From Clostridia bacterium (lineage in GTDB: Bacteria > Bacillota > Clostridia > Lachnospirales > Lachnospiraceae): 64,000 nucleotides of DNA. This document shows positions 18,652 to 26,664 of the stretch, piece after piece. Every line of letters begins with the position of its first letter. Within the stretch, counting starts at the first letter, position 1. The translations under genes and the position numbers were made by a program. The notes below the pieces were generated by a model, which worked only from the letters and a program-made list of their open reading frames with translations, was not told the origin of the DNA and did no database searches. The DNA lies in NCBI GenBank assembly GCA_910574835.1, contig CAJTDE010000005.1, forward strand, positions 1-64,000. Reading direction: 5' to 3'.

Positions 18652-19014
18652 ATGAAAAAATTATTAAGCATGTTACTTACGTTACTGGTTTTAACAACGT
18701 GTTTGGCGCCGGGCATAGTCTCTTTTGCAGAAGATGAAGATGGAATGGTAGAAGCCGAACCGGCAAGTCCTCCGGGAGAGAACGCAAATATGCCGCTGGA
18801 ATCAAATAGTTTTTTGGATATTGTCATGAGTATTTTCACTGATGATAAAGTGGAATTTCATTTTGTTCAGGCAGTGGATAAGGCGTCGGCGGATAGAAAT
18901 GATATTGTACTGGCATCAGCCACTGCGGCAAAGATGAGGATTTATGCCGTATATACTACTAGGAGATCTCTGACTCCGGCGATGAGACATATGGGTATGT
19001 ATGGTTGGCGGTGA
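18652..19014 (+). CDS. Small secreted protein, probably truncated
   Basis: 120-aa product with a clear signal peptide (MKKLLSMLLTLLVLTTC..., cleavage near VSFA-ED) and an acidic mature part. I do not recognise it. ATG 18652 follows GGAGGT by 9 nt. Near 18962 the in-frame end (TTRRSLTPAMRHMGMYGWR) looks out of character, whereas another frame from there reads ISDSGDETYGYVWLAVNM, more like a continuing protein. It is broken off 18 bp further on by a 142-bp inverted-repeat element. A frameshift plus truncation is therefore likely, but not proven. Confidence 0.55.
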   Translation: MKKLLSMLLTLLVLTTCLAPGIVSFAEDEDGMVEAEPASPPGENANMPLESNSFLDIVMSIFTDDKVEFHFVQAVDKASADRNDIVLASATAAKMRIYAVYTTRRSLTPAMRHMGMYGWR

Positions 19015-19031
19015 ATATGGTTTGGAGCAAA

Positions 19032-19173
19032 GTTACTGTTCACACACCACTGTTCCGCGAGGTGTTTTTGCACAATTTGTGCGGAAATCCCGAGTTTTTC
19101 AGCGCGAAATCGCATCTTTTTGCAATTTCTGTGCACCGCGAAGCGTGTTACTGGTCACGGAGTGAACAGTAAC
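19032..19173. repeat. Family C element with terminal inverted repeats (MITE-like)
   Basis: 142-bp segment bounded by GTTACTGTTCAC and its exact complement GTGAACAGTAAC. Its right end contains GTTACTGGTCACGGAGTGAACAGTAAC, a palindrome that recurs in degenerate form alone at 25418-25444, 31010-31035, 35137-35163 and 40778-40805. It has no coding capacity and no target duplication I could see. It fills the first part of the gene-free 19015-19410. Confidence 0.6.
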
Positions 19174-19211
19174 GGAGTAAAAATGCTCAAAAAACTTGTT
19201 TTACATAATGT

Positions 19212-19241
19212 TTGACAGAGAAGAAGCATATGTACTATACT
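19212..19241 (+). promoter_or_regulatory. Promoter before nrdR
   Basis: TTGACA (19212-19217), 18-bp spacer, TATACT (19236-19241), with a leader of about 160 nt in which I see no known riboswitch. Confidence 0.65.
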
Positions 19242-19410
19242 TAAATTGATATATTATTTTTAAAAAAGGAATTACCAGATTACAAAGGAATGCCGCAGCA
19301 TCATTGACTTCCGCCTACATGGAAGCAGCCGGGGAAGACGGTGGGTTCACATGTGATTTTAACTGAGAAATATCTTGCGGCAGAACCAGGAGAAAAGAGG
19401 GAGATTCGCT

Positions 19411-19863
19411 ATGAAATGTCCATATTGCAGCCAGGAGAACACCCGGGTCATTGATTCCAGACCGGCAGAGGATAACAGTTCCATCCGCCGCCGCCGTCTC
19501 TGCGATTCCTGCGGGAAGCGCTTTACAACTTATGAGAAGATTGAGACGATTCCTATTATTGTGATTAAGAAGGACAATAACCGGGAGCCGTATGATCGAA
19601 GCAAGATTGAGGACGGCATTTTGCGTGCCTGCCACAAACGCCCCGTGCCCCTGAAGGATATTAACGGCGTGATTGACGCTATTGAGAGCGAGATCTTTAA
19701 CAGGGAGGAGCGGGAGATTGCAAGCAGCGTTATCGGGGAAATGGTGATGGATAAGCTGAAAGATCTGGATTCCGTGGCCTATGTGCGCTTCGCCTCCGTT
19801 TACCGGGAGTTCAAGGACGTGAATACCTTCCTGAGCGAATTAAAGAAGATGCTGGATAAATAA
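19411..19863 (+). CDS. nrdR: Transcriptional repressor NrdR
   Basis: 150-aa ATP/dATP-sensing repressor of ribonucleotide reductase genes. The zinc ribbon is complete (C3, C6, C31, C34), followed by the basic RRRRL stretch and the ATP-cone domain (VIKKDNNREPYDRSKIEDGILRA is its start; only part quoted as motif: IVIKKDNNREPYDRSKI). Length equals the family. The ATG is preceded by GAGGGAGA. No nrd genes are in the window, so its targets are elsewhere. Confidence 0.95.
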   Translation: MKCPYCSQENTRVIDSRPAEDNSSIRRRRLCDSCGKRFTTYEKIETIPIIVIKKDNNREPYDRSKIEDGILRACHKRPVPLKDINGVIDAIESEIFNREEREIASSVIGEMVMDKLKDLDSVAYVRFASVYREFKDVNTFLSELKKMLDK

Positions 19864-19942
19864 TGCCGGCACAGTTTTTGATATGTTACCAGGCGATGTC
19901 CGCCCGCTCCGAAGAGACGCATGAACGGGGGACCCGCAGGGT

Positions 19943-21370
19943 ATGAATTTTAAGACAGAAAGAGACTTGGAAATGACAACAGACAGAAAAAAGGCGGCGG
20001 GGCATATCCTTGCCCTGCTTACCATTACCGTGTGGGGTACGACCTTTGTGGCGACGAAAACCCTGCTCAATCATTACGATGCGCTTCAGATTATGCTGAT
20101 GCGCTTCTTTATCGCATGGGTTGTTTTAATGCTGTTTACCCGGAAAGTCGAGAGACCCCAAAGCGTGAAGGAGGAGCTTGGAATCTTCGCTCTGTCCCTT
20201 TCGGGAATTACTCTTTATTACTATTTTGAAAATACGGCCCTGACTTATACGCTGGCGGCCAATGTGAGTATTATTCTTGCGGCGGCGCCTGTTTTTACGG
20301 CTGTCCTGGCCCATGTATTTACCAGGGATGAAAAGCTCTCCGGGCGGACCTGGGCGGGATTTTTCATTGCCATTGCCGGTGTTGTGCTGGTGGTGTTCAA
20401 CGGAACCTTTGTATTGAAGCTGAATCCTCTGGGAGATGCGCTTTCCCTGCTGGCAGCCTTATCCTGGGCTGTTTATTCGGTGATTCTCAAAAGCTATGTG
20501 GGACGTTATGATAACTGGATTTTAACCAGGAAAATGCTCTTTTATGCTCTGCTTTTGACAGCTCCGGCGACTCTTTGGGACAAGGGGCTGCCGCCGCTTT
20601 CGCCGCTTGTCCGGGGGGATGTGATTTTCTGCCTGCTGTTTCTGGGGGTGCTGGGAAGCGCTGTCTGCTATATTACCTGGAATATCGCTATCAGACGGAT
20701 TGGTGTGGTGAATACCAACAACTATATTTATCTGAATCCTTTTGTGACTATGATCTGCGCGGCTATTGTCCTGAAGGAGCCGATCACGGCGGCAGGCGTG
20801 GTGGGAGCCGTTTTGATTGTGGGAGGGATTCTTGTGTCGGAGCTGCCAAAGGGCTTTTCCATTTTCAGCAGCTTGTATCCGAAGCAGTATATGGATTCCA
20901 CCTATGAAATAGATTTTGAAGGTTTGTACGAGGCGGGCTACCGGGGCGTTCTTTTTGATGTGGACAATACGCTGGTGCCCCACGATGCCCCGGCCGACGA
21001 GCGGAGCATTGCTTTGTTTGAGCGGCTGCGGAAGATTGGCTTTTCCACCTGCCTGATTTCCAATAATAAAGAGCTTCGGGTGACGCCCTTTGCCGATGCT
21101 CTGAAAACCATTTACGTGTATAAGGCCGGAAAGCCGAAGCCCGGAGGATATCGGGAGGGTATGAGGCGTCTGGGGACGGATAAGAGCAATACTTTGTTTG
21201 TGGGAGATCAGCTCTTTACCGATGTCTGGGGGGCGAATCTGGCAGGGATACATTCCATCTTGGTGAAGCCTATGAATCCAAAGGAGGAGATTCAGATTGT
21301 ACTGAAGCGTTATCTGGAGAAGCCTGTCTTGTATTGTTATCTGCAAAGGCAGAGGAGAGGTTTGCGTTAG
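19943..21370 (+). CDS. EamA/DMT transporter fused to YqeG-type HAD phosphatase
   Basis: 475-aa two-part protein. Residues about 10-310 form a ten-helix EamA-type drug/metabolite exporter (TVWGTTFVATKTLL, two EamA repeats, final helix AAGVVGAVLIVGGILVSEL). Directly after it, residues about 318-475 match the complete YqeG-type HAD-IIIA phosphatase: SLYPKQYMDSTYEIDFEGLY, the DxDxT motif at D339/D341 (LFDVDNTLVPHD), the Ser/Thr motif ISNNKE, the Lys region KAGKPKPG and VGDQLFTDVWGA. YqeG is normally a stand-alone protein of about 170 aa. The frame is continuous with no internal start signal. The start is uncertain: ATG 19973 is the alternative. Confidence 0.88.
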   Translation: MNFKTERDLEMTTDRKKAAGHILALLTITVWGTTFVATKTLLNHYDALQIMLMRFFIAWVVLMLFTRKVERPQSVKEELGIFALSLSGITLYYYFENTALTYTLAANVSIILAAAPVFTAVLAHVFTRDEKLSGRTWAGFFIAIAGVVLVVFNGTFVLKLNPLGDALSLLAALSWAVYSVILKSYVGRYDNWILTRKMLFYALLLTAPATLWDKGLPPLSPLVRGDVIFCLLFLGVLGSAVCYITWNIAIRRIGVVNTNNYIYLNPFVTMICAAIVLKEPITAAGVVGAVLIVGGILVSELPKGFSIFSSLYPKQYMDSTYEIDFEGLYEAGYRGVLFDVDNTLVPHDAPADERSIALFERLRKIGFSTCLISNNKELRVTPFADALKTIYVYKAGKPKPGGYREGMRRLGTDKSNTLFVGDQLFTDVWGANLAGIHSILVKPMNPKEEIQIVLKRYLEKPVLYCYLQRQRRGLR

Positions 21371-21429
21371 GAAACCGTACGGGCTGTGAAAAGGTATATT
21401 TAAAAATATAGAAGAAAGGTTGACAAAAA

Positions 21430-22509
21430 ATGAGAGTTCAGGCAGCAAGAAAATTATTGGAAGAAAAGGGACTGGATGCGGCATTTATCGCTTCCCCGGC
21501 CAACATTCGATATTTAAGCGGCTTTGCAGGCACAGACAGTTACTTGTATCTGTCCGGTAAAAAGCAGGTAATCTTAACGGACAGCCGCTACACCTTCCAG
21601 GCAGAGGAGGAGGGAAAGGACTGTGAGGTTCGGACAATCAAGGGGGAGCGCGTATACGGCGTTCTTCTAAAGGAGCTTTTGGAGGAAGATAAGGTAAAAC
21701 GTCTGGGCTTTGAGGACGGCGTTATGACCTGGCAGCTGGTGAAAAAGCTCCAAGAGGCCGCCGGAGATAAATGGGGAGAAGAGCGGTGGGTTCCCCTTGG
21801 AGAAGAGCTGTCCCTGCTGCGCGCGGTAAAGGATGAGGGAGAGATTGAAAAGCTTGCCCGTGCGGAGCAGATAGGAGACGAAGCCTTCTCCTATATACTG
21901 ACCCAGATAAAGCCGGGAATCACGGAGCTTGAGATAGCCGCAAAGCTGGAATACTATATGAAGAGCCACGGCGCTCAGGAAAAAGGCTTTGACACCATCG
22001 CGGCGTCCGGGCTTCACAGCGCCATGCCCCACGCCGTACCTTCCGAAAAGGTTCTGGAAAAAGGAGACTTTCTGACCCTGGACTTTGGCTGTAAATATCA
22101 GGGCTACTGCTCCGACATGACACGAACCGTCGTGATTGGGAAAGCCAACGAAAAACAAAAAGAGATTTATAAAATCGTACTGGAGGCTCAGGAAGCAGCC
22201 CTGGCGGGCTTGAGAGCAGGCATGACAGGCGCCGAAGGCGACGCCCTGGCCAGAAAAGTCATTGAAGAGGCCGGCTGCGGAGATTACTTCGGCCACGGCC
22301 TGGGGCACAGCGTGGGCCTGGAGATCCATGAAAAGCCTGCCCTGTCTCCAAAGGATCAGACAATCCTGCGGCCGGGTATTATAGAAACAGTAGAACCCGG
22401 CATCTACATCCCGGGCCTCGGCGGCGTGCGCATCGAGGACATGACCGTAATCACGGAGAATGGCATCAAAAATTTGACAAGCTCGCCTAAAGAGTTGATA
22501 GAGCTGTAG
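21430..22509 (+). CDS. Xaa-Pro aminopeptidase (M24 family)
   Basis: 359-aa metallopeptidase removing N-terminal residues before proline. The N-terminal creatinase-like domain (residues 1-130) is followed by the pita-bread catalytic domain. Metal ligands are visible: two Asp in LDFGCKYQGYCSDMTRT, His in GHGLGHSVGLEIHE, and two Glu in ETVEPGIYIPG and GVRIEDM. Typical length for the short Firmicutes form, which often precedes efp, as it does here with a sugar kinase in between. ATG after AGAAAGG. Confidence 0.93.
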   Translation: MRVQAARKLLEEKGLDAAFIASPANIRYLSGFAGTDSYLYLSGKKQVILTDSRYTFQAEEEGKDCEVRTIKGERVYGVLLKELLEEDKVKRLGFEDGVMTWQLVKKLQEAAGDKWGEERWVPLGEELSLLRAVKDEGEIEKLARAEQIGDEAFSYILTQIKPGITELEIAAKLEYYMKSHGAQEKGFDTIAASGLHSAMPHAVPSEKVLEKGDFLTLDFGCKYQGYCSDMTRTVVIGKANEKQKEIYKIVLEAQEAALAGLRAGMTGAEGDALARKVIEEAGCGDYFGHGLGHSVGLEIHEKPALSPKDQTILRPGIIETVEPGIYIPGLGGVRIEDMTVITENGIKNLTSSPKELIEL

Positions 22510-22563
22510 AATATAAGCTCTAAAGCAGCGTTTTTACAAATATATAAAATCCCTTTAAAAAGC

Positions 22564-22592
22564 TTGACAGCATCCTTTTGCACACTTATGAT
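22564..22592 (+). promoter_or_regulatory. Promoter before the FGGY kinase
   Basis: TTGACA (22564-22569), 17-bp spacer, TATGAT (22587-22592). The 150-nt leader contains AAAAAGCATC..TGC twice, at about 22632 and 22679, of unknown meaning. Confidence 0.7.
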
Positions 22593-22745
22593 TTTTATAT
22601 AAGGAAAAGAGCTAAAAAGTATGCGGTTTAAAAAGCATCTGCGGGTACGCCTTTAGGTACAAAAAGTAAATACAGATCCAAAAAGCATCCTGCAGTTATC
22701 TCTTTATGTATGAAGAATATGTGCGAAATAGGGAAAGGAGAGAAC

Positions 22746-24260
22746 ATGAAATACTTATTGGGAATCGACAATGGGGGAACATTTTCCAAAGCGGCAATTT
22801 TCGACGAAAACGGAAAGCAGATTTCCGTGGCCAGTGTTCCGACCATCACGCTCACGCCAAAGCCGGGCTACACCGAAAAAGATCTGGACGAGCTGTGGCA
22901 GGTAAATGCGGACGCCATTCGCGGAGCCATAGAAAAAAGCGGCATCAATCCAAAGGATATCGCCGGCGTATCTTTCTCCGGAGCAGGTAAGGGCTTGTAT
23001 ATGATCGGTCATGACGGAAAGCCTTCCTACAATGGAATTATGTCAACTGATACAAGAGCCTGGGCACAGGTAGAGCGTTGGTACAAGGACGGAACCAACA
23101 AAAAAGTTTACGAAAAAACTTTCCAGGAAATCCTGGCCGTACAGCCTGTAAGCCTGTTGTCCTGGTTCAAAGAAAATCAGCCTGAGGTTCTTGAGAATAC
23201 CAAATATATCTTCGCAGTCAAGGATTACATCCGCTACATGCTCACAGGAGAAGCCTACAGCGAGTACACCGACTGCTCCGGCGGCAACCTGGTAAACATG
23301 GTGACCGGAGAGCACGATCGTGAGCTGATGGCGCTCTACGGCCTGGAGGACTGTTACGAAAAGCTTCCGCCCCTGCGTCATTCCGCCGATCTCTGCGGCC
23401 ATGTAACAAAAGAAGCAAGTGAGAAAACCCTGCTTCCCGAAGGCACACCCGTAGCGGCGGGCATGTTCGACGTAAACGCCTGCGGCATTGCCTCCGGCCT
23501 TTCCGACGAAGAACAGATGTGCATGATAGCAGGGACCTGGAGTATCAACGAATTTATCGGAAAAGAGCCGGTAACCAACGGAACGGTAGCTCTAAATTCC
23601 ATGTTCTGCATCCCCGGCTATTACCTCATAGAAGAGAGCAGCCCCACCTCTGCCGGAAATATGGAATGGTTTATCCGCAATCTTATGAACTATGAAAAGG
23701 AGGAAGCCAAAGCAAAGGGCGGTTCCGTGTATGGCGTCACCAATGAATGGGTGGCCTCCATTGAGCCGCAGGACAGCAATATCATATTTCTGCCCTTCCT
23801 GAACGGTTCCAATGAGGATGCTCTTGCAAAGGGAACCTTTGTGGGACTGACGGCCTACCACAGCAAGAAGCATATGCTGCGGGCAGTGTACGAGGGAATC
23901 GTATTTTCCCATGTGACCCATGTAAAGAAGCTCCTCCGCAACCGGGAAGCGCCAAAGAGCATCCGTCTTTCCGGCGGCGCGGCCAACTCCGATGTATGGG
24001 TACAGATTTTTGCGGATGCACTGCAGATCCCCATTGACGTGATAGCGGATAAAGAGCTTGGAGCGCAGGGAGCGGCAATCGCAGCCGGAATTGCGGCCGG
24101 AATCTACCCGAATTATCAGGAGGCCATCCGCCGCACCGTGACCATCACCAAGACCATTTGTCCCCGACCTGAGTACAAAGAGATTTATGAGGAAAAATAT
24201 GCGACTTACCGGGCGGTGATTGAAGGACTCAGCAGCGCATGGGAGCGATTTAAAAACTAA
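22746..24260 (+). CDS. FGGY-family carbohydrate kinase
   Basis: 504-aa sugar kinase of the ribulokinase/xylulokinase/glycerol kinase superfamily. It shows the phosphate-1 motif LLGIDNGGTFSKAAIFD, the adenosine motif region LSGGAANSDVWVQI, and LGAQGAAIAAG near the C terminus. It most resembles kinases often called L-xylulose/carbohydrate kinases, but the substrate cannot be fixed here because no transporter or isomerase accompanies it. I chose ATG 22746 (AAAGGAGA upstream) rather than an in-frame ATG at 22710. Codon use is richer in C and A than upstream genes. Confidence 0.88.
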   Translation: MKYLLGIDNGGTFSKAAIFDENGKQISVASVPTITLTPKPGYTEKDLDELWQVNADAIRGAIEKSGINPKDIAGVSFSGAGKGLYMIGHDGKPSYNGIMSTDTRAWAQVERWYKDGTNKKVYEKTFQEILAVQPVSLLSWFKENQPEVLENTKYIFAVKDYIRYMLTGEAYSEYTDCSGGNLVNMVTGEHDRELMALYGLEDCYEKLPPLRHSADLCGHVTKEASEKTLLPEGTPVAAGMFDVNACGIASGLSDEEQMCMIAGTWSINEFIGKEPVTNGTVALNSMFCIPGYYLIEESSPTSAGNMEWFIRNLMNYEKEEAKAKGGSVYGVTNEWVASIEPQDSNIIFLPFLNGSNEDALAKGTFVGLTAYHSKKHMLRAVYEGIVFSHVTHVKKLLRNREAPKSIRLSGGAANSDVWVQIFADALQIPIDVIADKELGAQGAAIAAGIAAGIYPNYQEAIRRTVTITKTICPRPEYKEIYEEKYATYRAVIEGLSSAWERFKN

Positions 24261-24267
24261 AAAATAC

Positions 24268-24296
24268 TTGAAAAGCAGATTGTTTTATTATAAAAT
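24268..24296 (+). promoter_or_regulatory. Promoter of efp
   Basis: TTGAAA (24268-24273), 17-bp spacer, TAAAAT (24291-24296). This places element B2 inside a leader of about 270 nt. Confidence 0.6.
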
Positions 24297-24388
24297 AGAG
24301 CGTAGATTTGTGCGGGGGCGTCCGCATAAATATTTTTCCAACTTTAGCCTAAGGGTGTATTGTAGGAACTATTGCGGAACTAAAAATA

Positions 24389-24560
24389 GTCCAGCTAAGA
24401 AATGTCAAGTGTTTATAAGAAATACTTTTGGCTGGCCGGTAAAGTCGCAAAGGCGCACGAGAGGAACTTTTATGAGTGCCTTTCGAATAAAAGTTTCTCT
24501 CATTACAGGTGTGCCGAAGTGACTTTACCCTTTAGTGCCGTCGCGCAGCGACTTTTAATA
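24389..24560. repeat. Family B multi-stem element, copy B2, in the efp leader
   Basis: Second copy of the element at 10793-10997, about 90% identical over the large hairpin (GGTAAAGTCGC... paired with GTGACTTTACC; the C-to-T change leaves a G-U pair). It ends with GTCGCGCAGCGAC and TTTTAATA one base from the GGAGGA ribosome binding site of efp. The first hairpin is kept, though its far arm has changed (TTTGGCTGGCC). With the promoter above, this fills the gene-free 24261-24576. Confidence 0.85.
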
Positions 24561-24576
24561 GGAGGAATAGTGAAGA

Positions 24577-25134
24577 ATGATTTCAGCAGGAGATTTTAGA
24601 AATGGTGTAACCCTTGAGATTGAGGGAAATGTTTATCAGATTATGGAGTTTCAGCATGTAAAGCCGGGCAAGGGCGCGGCCTTTGTAAGAACCAAGCTTA
24701 AAAATATCATCAACGGCGGCGTGGTAGAGAAAACCTTCCGTCCCACCGAGAAGTTTCCGGCAGCACGTATCGACCGTGTGGACATGCAGTATCTGTATTC
24801 CGACGGCGATCTGTTCCATTTTATGAACGTAGAGACTTATGACCAGATTGCGCTCAACGCAGATGACATCGGCGATGCTCTGAAGTTTGTGAAAGAGAAC
24901 GAGATGTGTAAGGTATGCTCTTATAACGGCAATGTATTTGCCGTAGAGCCGCCTCTCTTTGTAGAGCTTGAGATTACCGACACTGAGCCGGGCTTCAAGG
25001 GCGACACTGCAACAGGCGCCACCAAGCCGGCAGTAGTGGAGACAGGAGCTACCGTATACGTACCTCTTTTCGTAGAGCAGGGGGACAAGATCAAGATTGA
25101 TACCCGTTCCGGGGAATATCTGTCCAGAGTATAA
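24577..25134 (+). CDS. efp: Elongation factor P
   Basis: 185-aa translation factor that relieves ribosome stalling at polyproline. The domain I tip loop is [10 protein letters not shown] with K32 as the modified position; domains II and III end with the family signature region ([13 protein letters not shown]). Length is exact. The start is ATG with GGAGGA 11 nt upstream. The long leader with a structured repeat is unusual for efp. The proline-rich VanY-type protein in this window would be a natural EF-P client (inference). Confidence 0.96.
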   Translation: MISAGDFRNGVTLEIEGNVYQIMEFQHVKPGKGAAFVRTKLKNIINGGVVEKTFRPTEKFPAARIDRVDMQYLYSDGDLFHFMNVETYDQIALNADDIGDALKFVKENEMCKVCSYNGNVFAVEPPLFVELEITDTEPGFKGDTATGATKPAVVETGATVYVPLFVEQGDKIKIDTRSGEYLSRV

Positions 25135-25162
25135 AAAAGATTGCAGACAAAAAAGAACAATA

Positions 25163-25205
25163 GGGGACGGTTGCTGTCTTACATTGCAGCCGTCCCCCTT
25201 TTTGT
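25163..25205 (+). terminator. Terminator of efp
   Basis: GGGGACGG...CCGTCCCC stem extended by TTGC/GCAG, followed by CTTTTTG. Confidence 0.85.
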
Positions 25206-25242
25206 GCAGCATAAATATGGAGGCAGCGCAATCAGGAAAAAA

Positions 25243-25275
25243 TAAAAGCCCAATCTGCAGAAAGACCGGGCTTTT
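25243..25275 (-). terminator. Terminator of the tRNA-Arg gene
   Basis: On the minus strand AAAAGCCC...GGGCTTTT, 4 bp after the tRNA 3' end, ending in a T-rich tract. Confidence 0.7.
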
Positions 25276-25278
25276 CAA

Positions 25279-25351
25279 TGCATCTGACTAGATTCGAACT
25301 AGCGGCACCTGGCGTCGGAGGCCAGTGCTCTATCCACTGAGCTACAGATGC
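25279..25351 (-). tRNA. tRNA-Arg (anticodon CCG)
   Basis: 73-nt cloverleaf: acceptor GCATCTG/CAGATGC with discriminator A, D arm GCTC..GAGC, anticodon stem CTGGC/GCCAG around loop CTCCGAC (anticodon CCG, reading CGG), TPsiC arm CTAGTTCGAATCTAG. CCA is not encoded. It runs against efp and has its own terminator. Confidence 0.95.
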
Positions 25352-25417
25352 ATGTCATTAATACCTTGATTATTCTACAACAAAATTCCAAAATGTGCAA
25401 GCATAATCTGAAAAAAA

Positions 25418-25444
25418 GTTACTGTTCACTCTGTGACCAATAAC
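25418..25444. repeat. Family C solo palindrome
   Basis: GTTACTGTTCACTCTGTGACCAATAAC; 10 of 12 positions pair across a 3-nt centre. Same family as the ends of 19032-19173. Confidence 0.5.
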
Positions 25445-25490
25445 GAAAAAAAACAAAAAAGAAAAAGATCATAAAAAAAGAAAAAAACTC

Positions 25491-25519
25491 TTGAAAATGT
25501 AAAAAATTTCCTGTATACT
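25491..25519 (+). promoter_or_regulatory. Promoter before the DUF5688 gene
   Basis: TTGAAA (25491-25496), 17-bp spacer, TATACT (25514-25519). Confidence 0.65.
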
Positions 25520-25599
25520 AAACTTGTCTTTCATATCAATACGGCATATCGCCGCATCAATCCCCAAAAGACGAATAAAAAAAGAAAGGATGAAAAAAC

Positions 25600-26502
25600 A
25601 TGAATTATCAAGAATTTGTAGGCTCTGTGACCGGTTTTTTGCGGGAAGCATTGCCCTGCGGCACGGAGCTGAGCCTGGTTCCTCTGGAAAAAAACAACGG
25701 CGTGATTTTAGAGGGACTGACAGTAAGAAAAGAAGGAAGGAGAGCGGCGCCGGCTATCTATTTGGACCCCTATTATCAGGAATACTTATCCGGTCGCTCC
25801 TTGAGGCAGATTCAGGAAACTATTTTGGATTGCTGTGAGGAAAATGAATTTTCGGAACACTTTGACGCGGACTTTTTTTCGGATTATCGCAGAGTAAGAC
25901 CCAATGTGGTCTATAAACTTATCAATTATAAAAAGAATGAAAAGCTTTTGGAACGGATTCCTCATGTACCCTTTTTAAATCTGGCAGTCGTGTTTTACTG
26001 TCTTTTGCCTGACACTCCGGTGGGAAGCGCTACAGTATTGATTCATAACAGTCACATGGAGTATTGGAAGATAACCTGCAGCGAGCTTTATTCCGATGCC
26101 AAGCAAAATACACCGCGGCTGCTTCCGGCGGAAATAAAGTCAATGTCTCAGGTGCTTTCGGAGCTTTCGGACGGGCCGGCTCCTTCAAAAGACGATGAGG
26201 TTCCCATGTATATATTGACAAATGCCCGTAAAGCAATGGGTGCGGCCTGCATCCTGTATGACGGAATGTTGAAATATTGTTCACAATGGCTGGATTCTTC
26301 CTTCTACCTGCTGCCCAGCAGTATTCACGAGGTGATTTTGATTCCAAAAGAGGCTGTTACAGATGGACGGGAGCTGGCGGCTATGGTGCGGGATATCAAT
26401 CGCACACAAGTACTGATAACCGAAGTGCTTTCTGATGAAATCTATTTTTATTCATCCCAATCGGGCCAATTATCCATGATAAAAGAAGAGAAAAAACAAT
26501 AG
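25600..26502 (+). CDS. DUF5688 family protein
   Basis: 300-aa soluble protein of a Lachnospiraceae-typical uncharacterised family I recognise as DUF5688. Seen: an N-terminal block with VTGFLREALP and NGVILEGLTVRKE, the family's YLDPYYQEYLSG segment, then FNLAVVFYCLL-like and a C-terminal block with AACILYDGMLKYCS and IHEVILIP. No catalytic motif or signal peptide. These proteins often occur in several copies per genome and have no known function. ATG follows AAAGGATG. Confidence 0.75.
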   Translation: MNYQEFVGSVTGFLREALPCGTELSLVPLEKNNGVILEGLTVRKEGRRAAPAIYLDPYYQEYLSGRSLRQIQETILDCCEENEFSEHFDADFFSDYRRVRPNVVYKLINYKKNEKLLERIPHVPFLNLAVVFYCLLPDTPVGSATVLIHNSHMEYWKITCSELYSDAKQNTPRLLPAEIKSMSQVLSELSDGPAPSKDDEVPMYILTNARKAMGAACILYDGMLKYCSQWLDSSFYLLPSSIHEVILIPKEAVTDGRELAAMVRDINRTQVLITEVLSDEIYFYSSQSGQLSMIKEEKKQ

Positions 26503-26664
26503 AAAAAGATGGAATTACTATGATTTCACAAAATTGTCACATTTTACAGTTGCCTTTTTTCAATAAGTTTGTTACAATCTTTTTGTTACAGAAATATTAC
26601 ATTTATTAAGCGTATGTGACTAGTTATGTAATTTTTACAAAATAAGAATTGAGGACGTGAAAAA

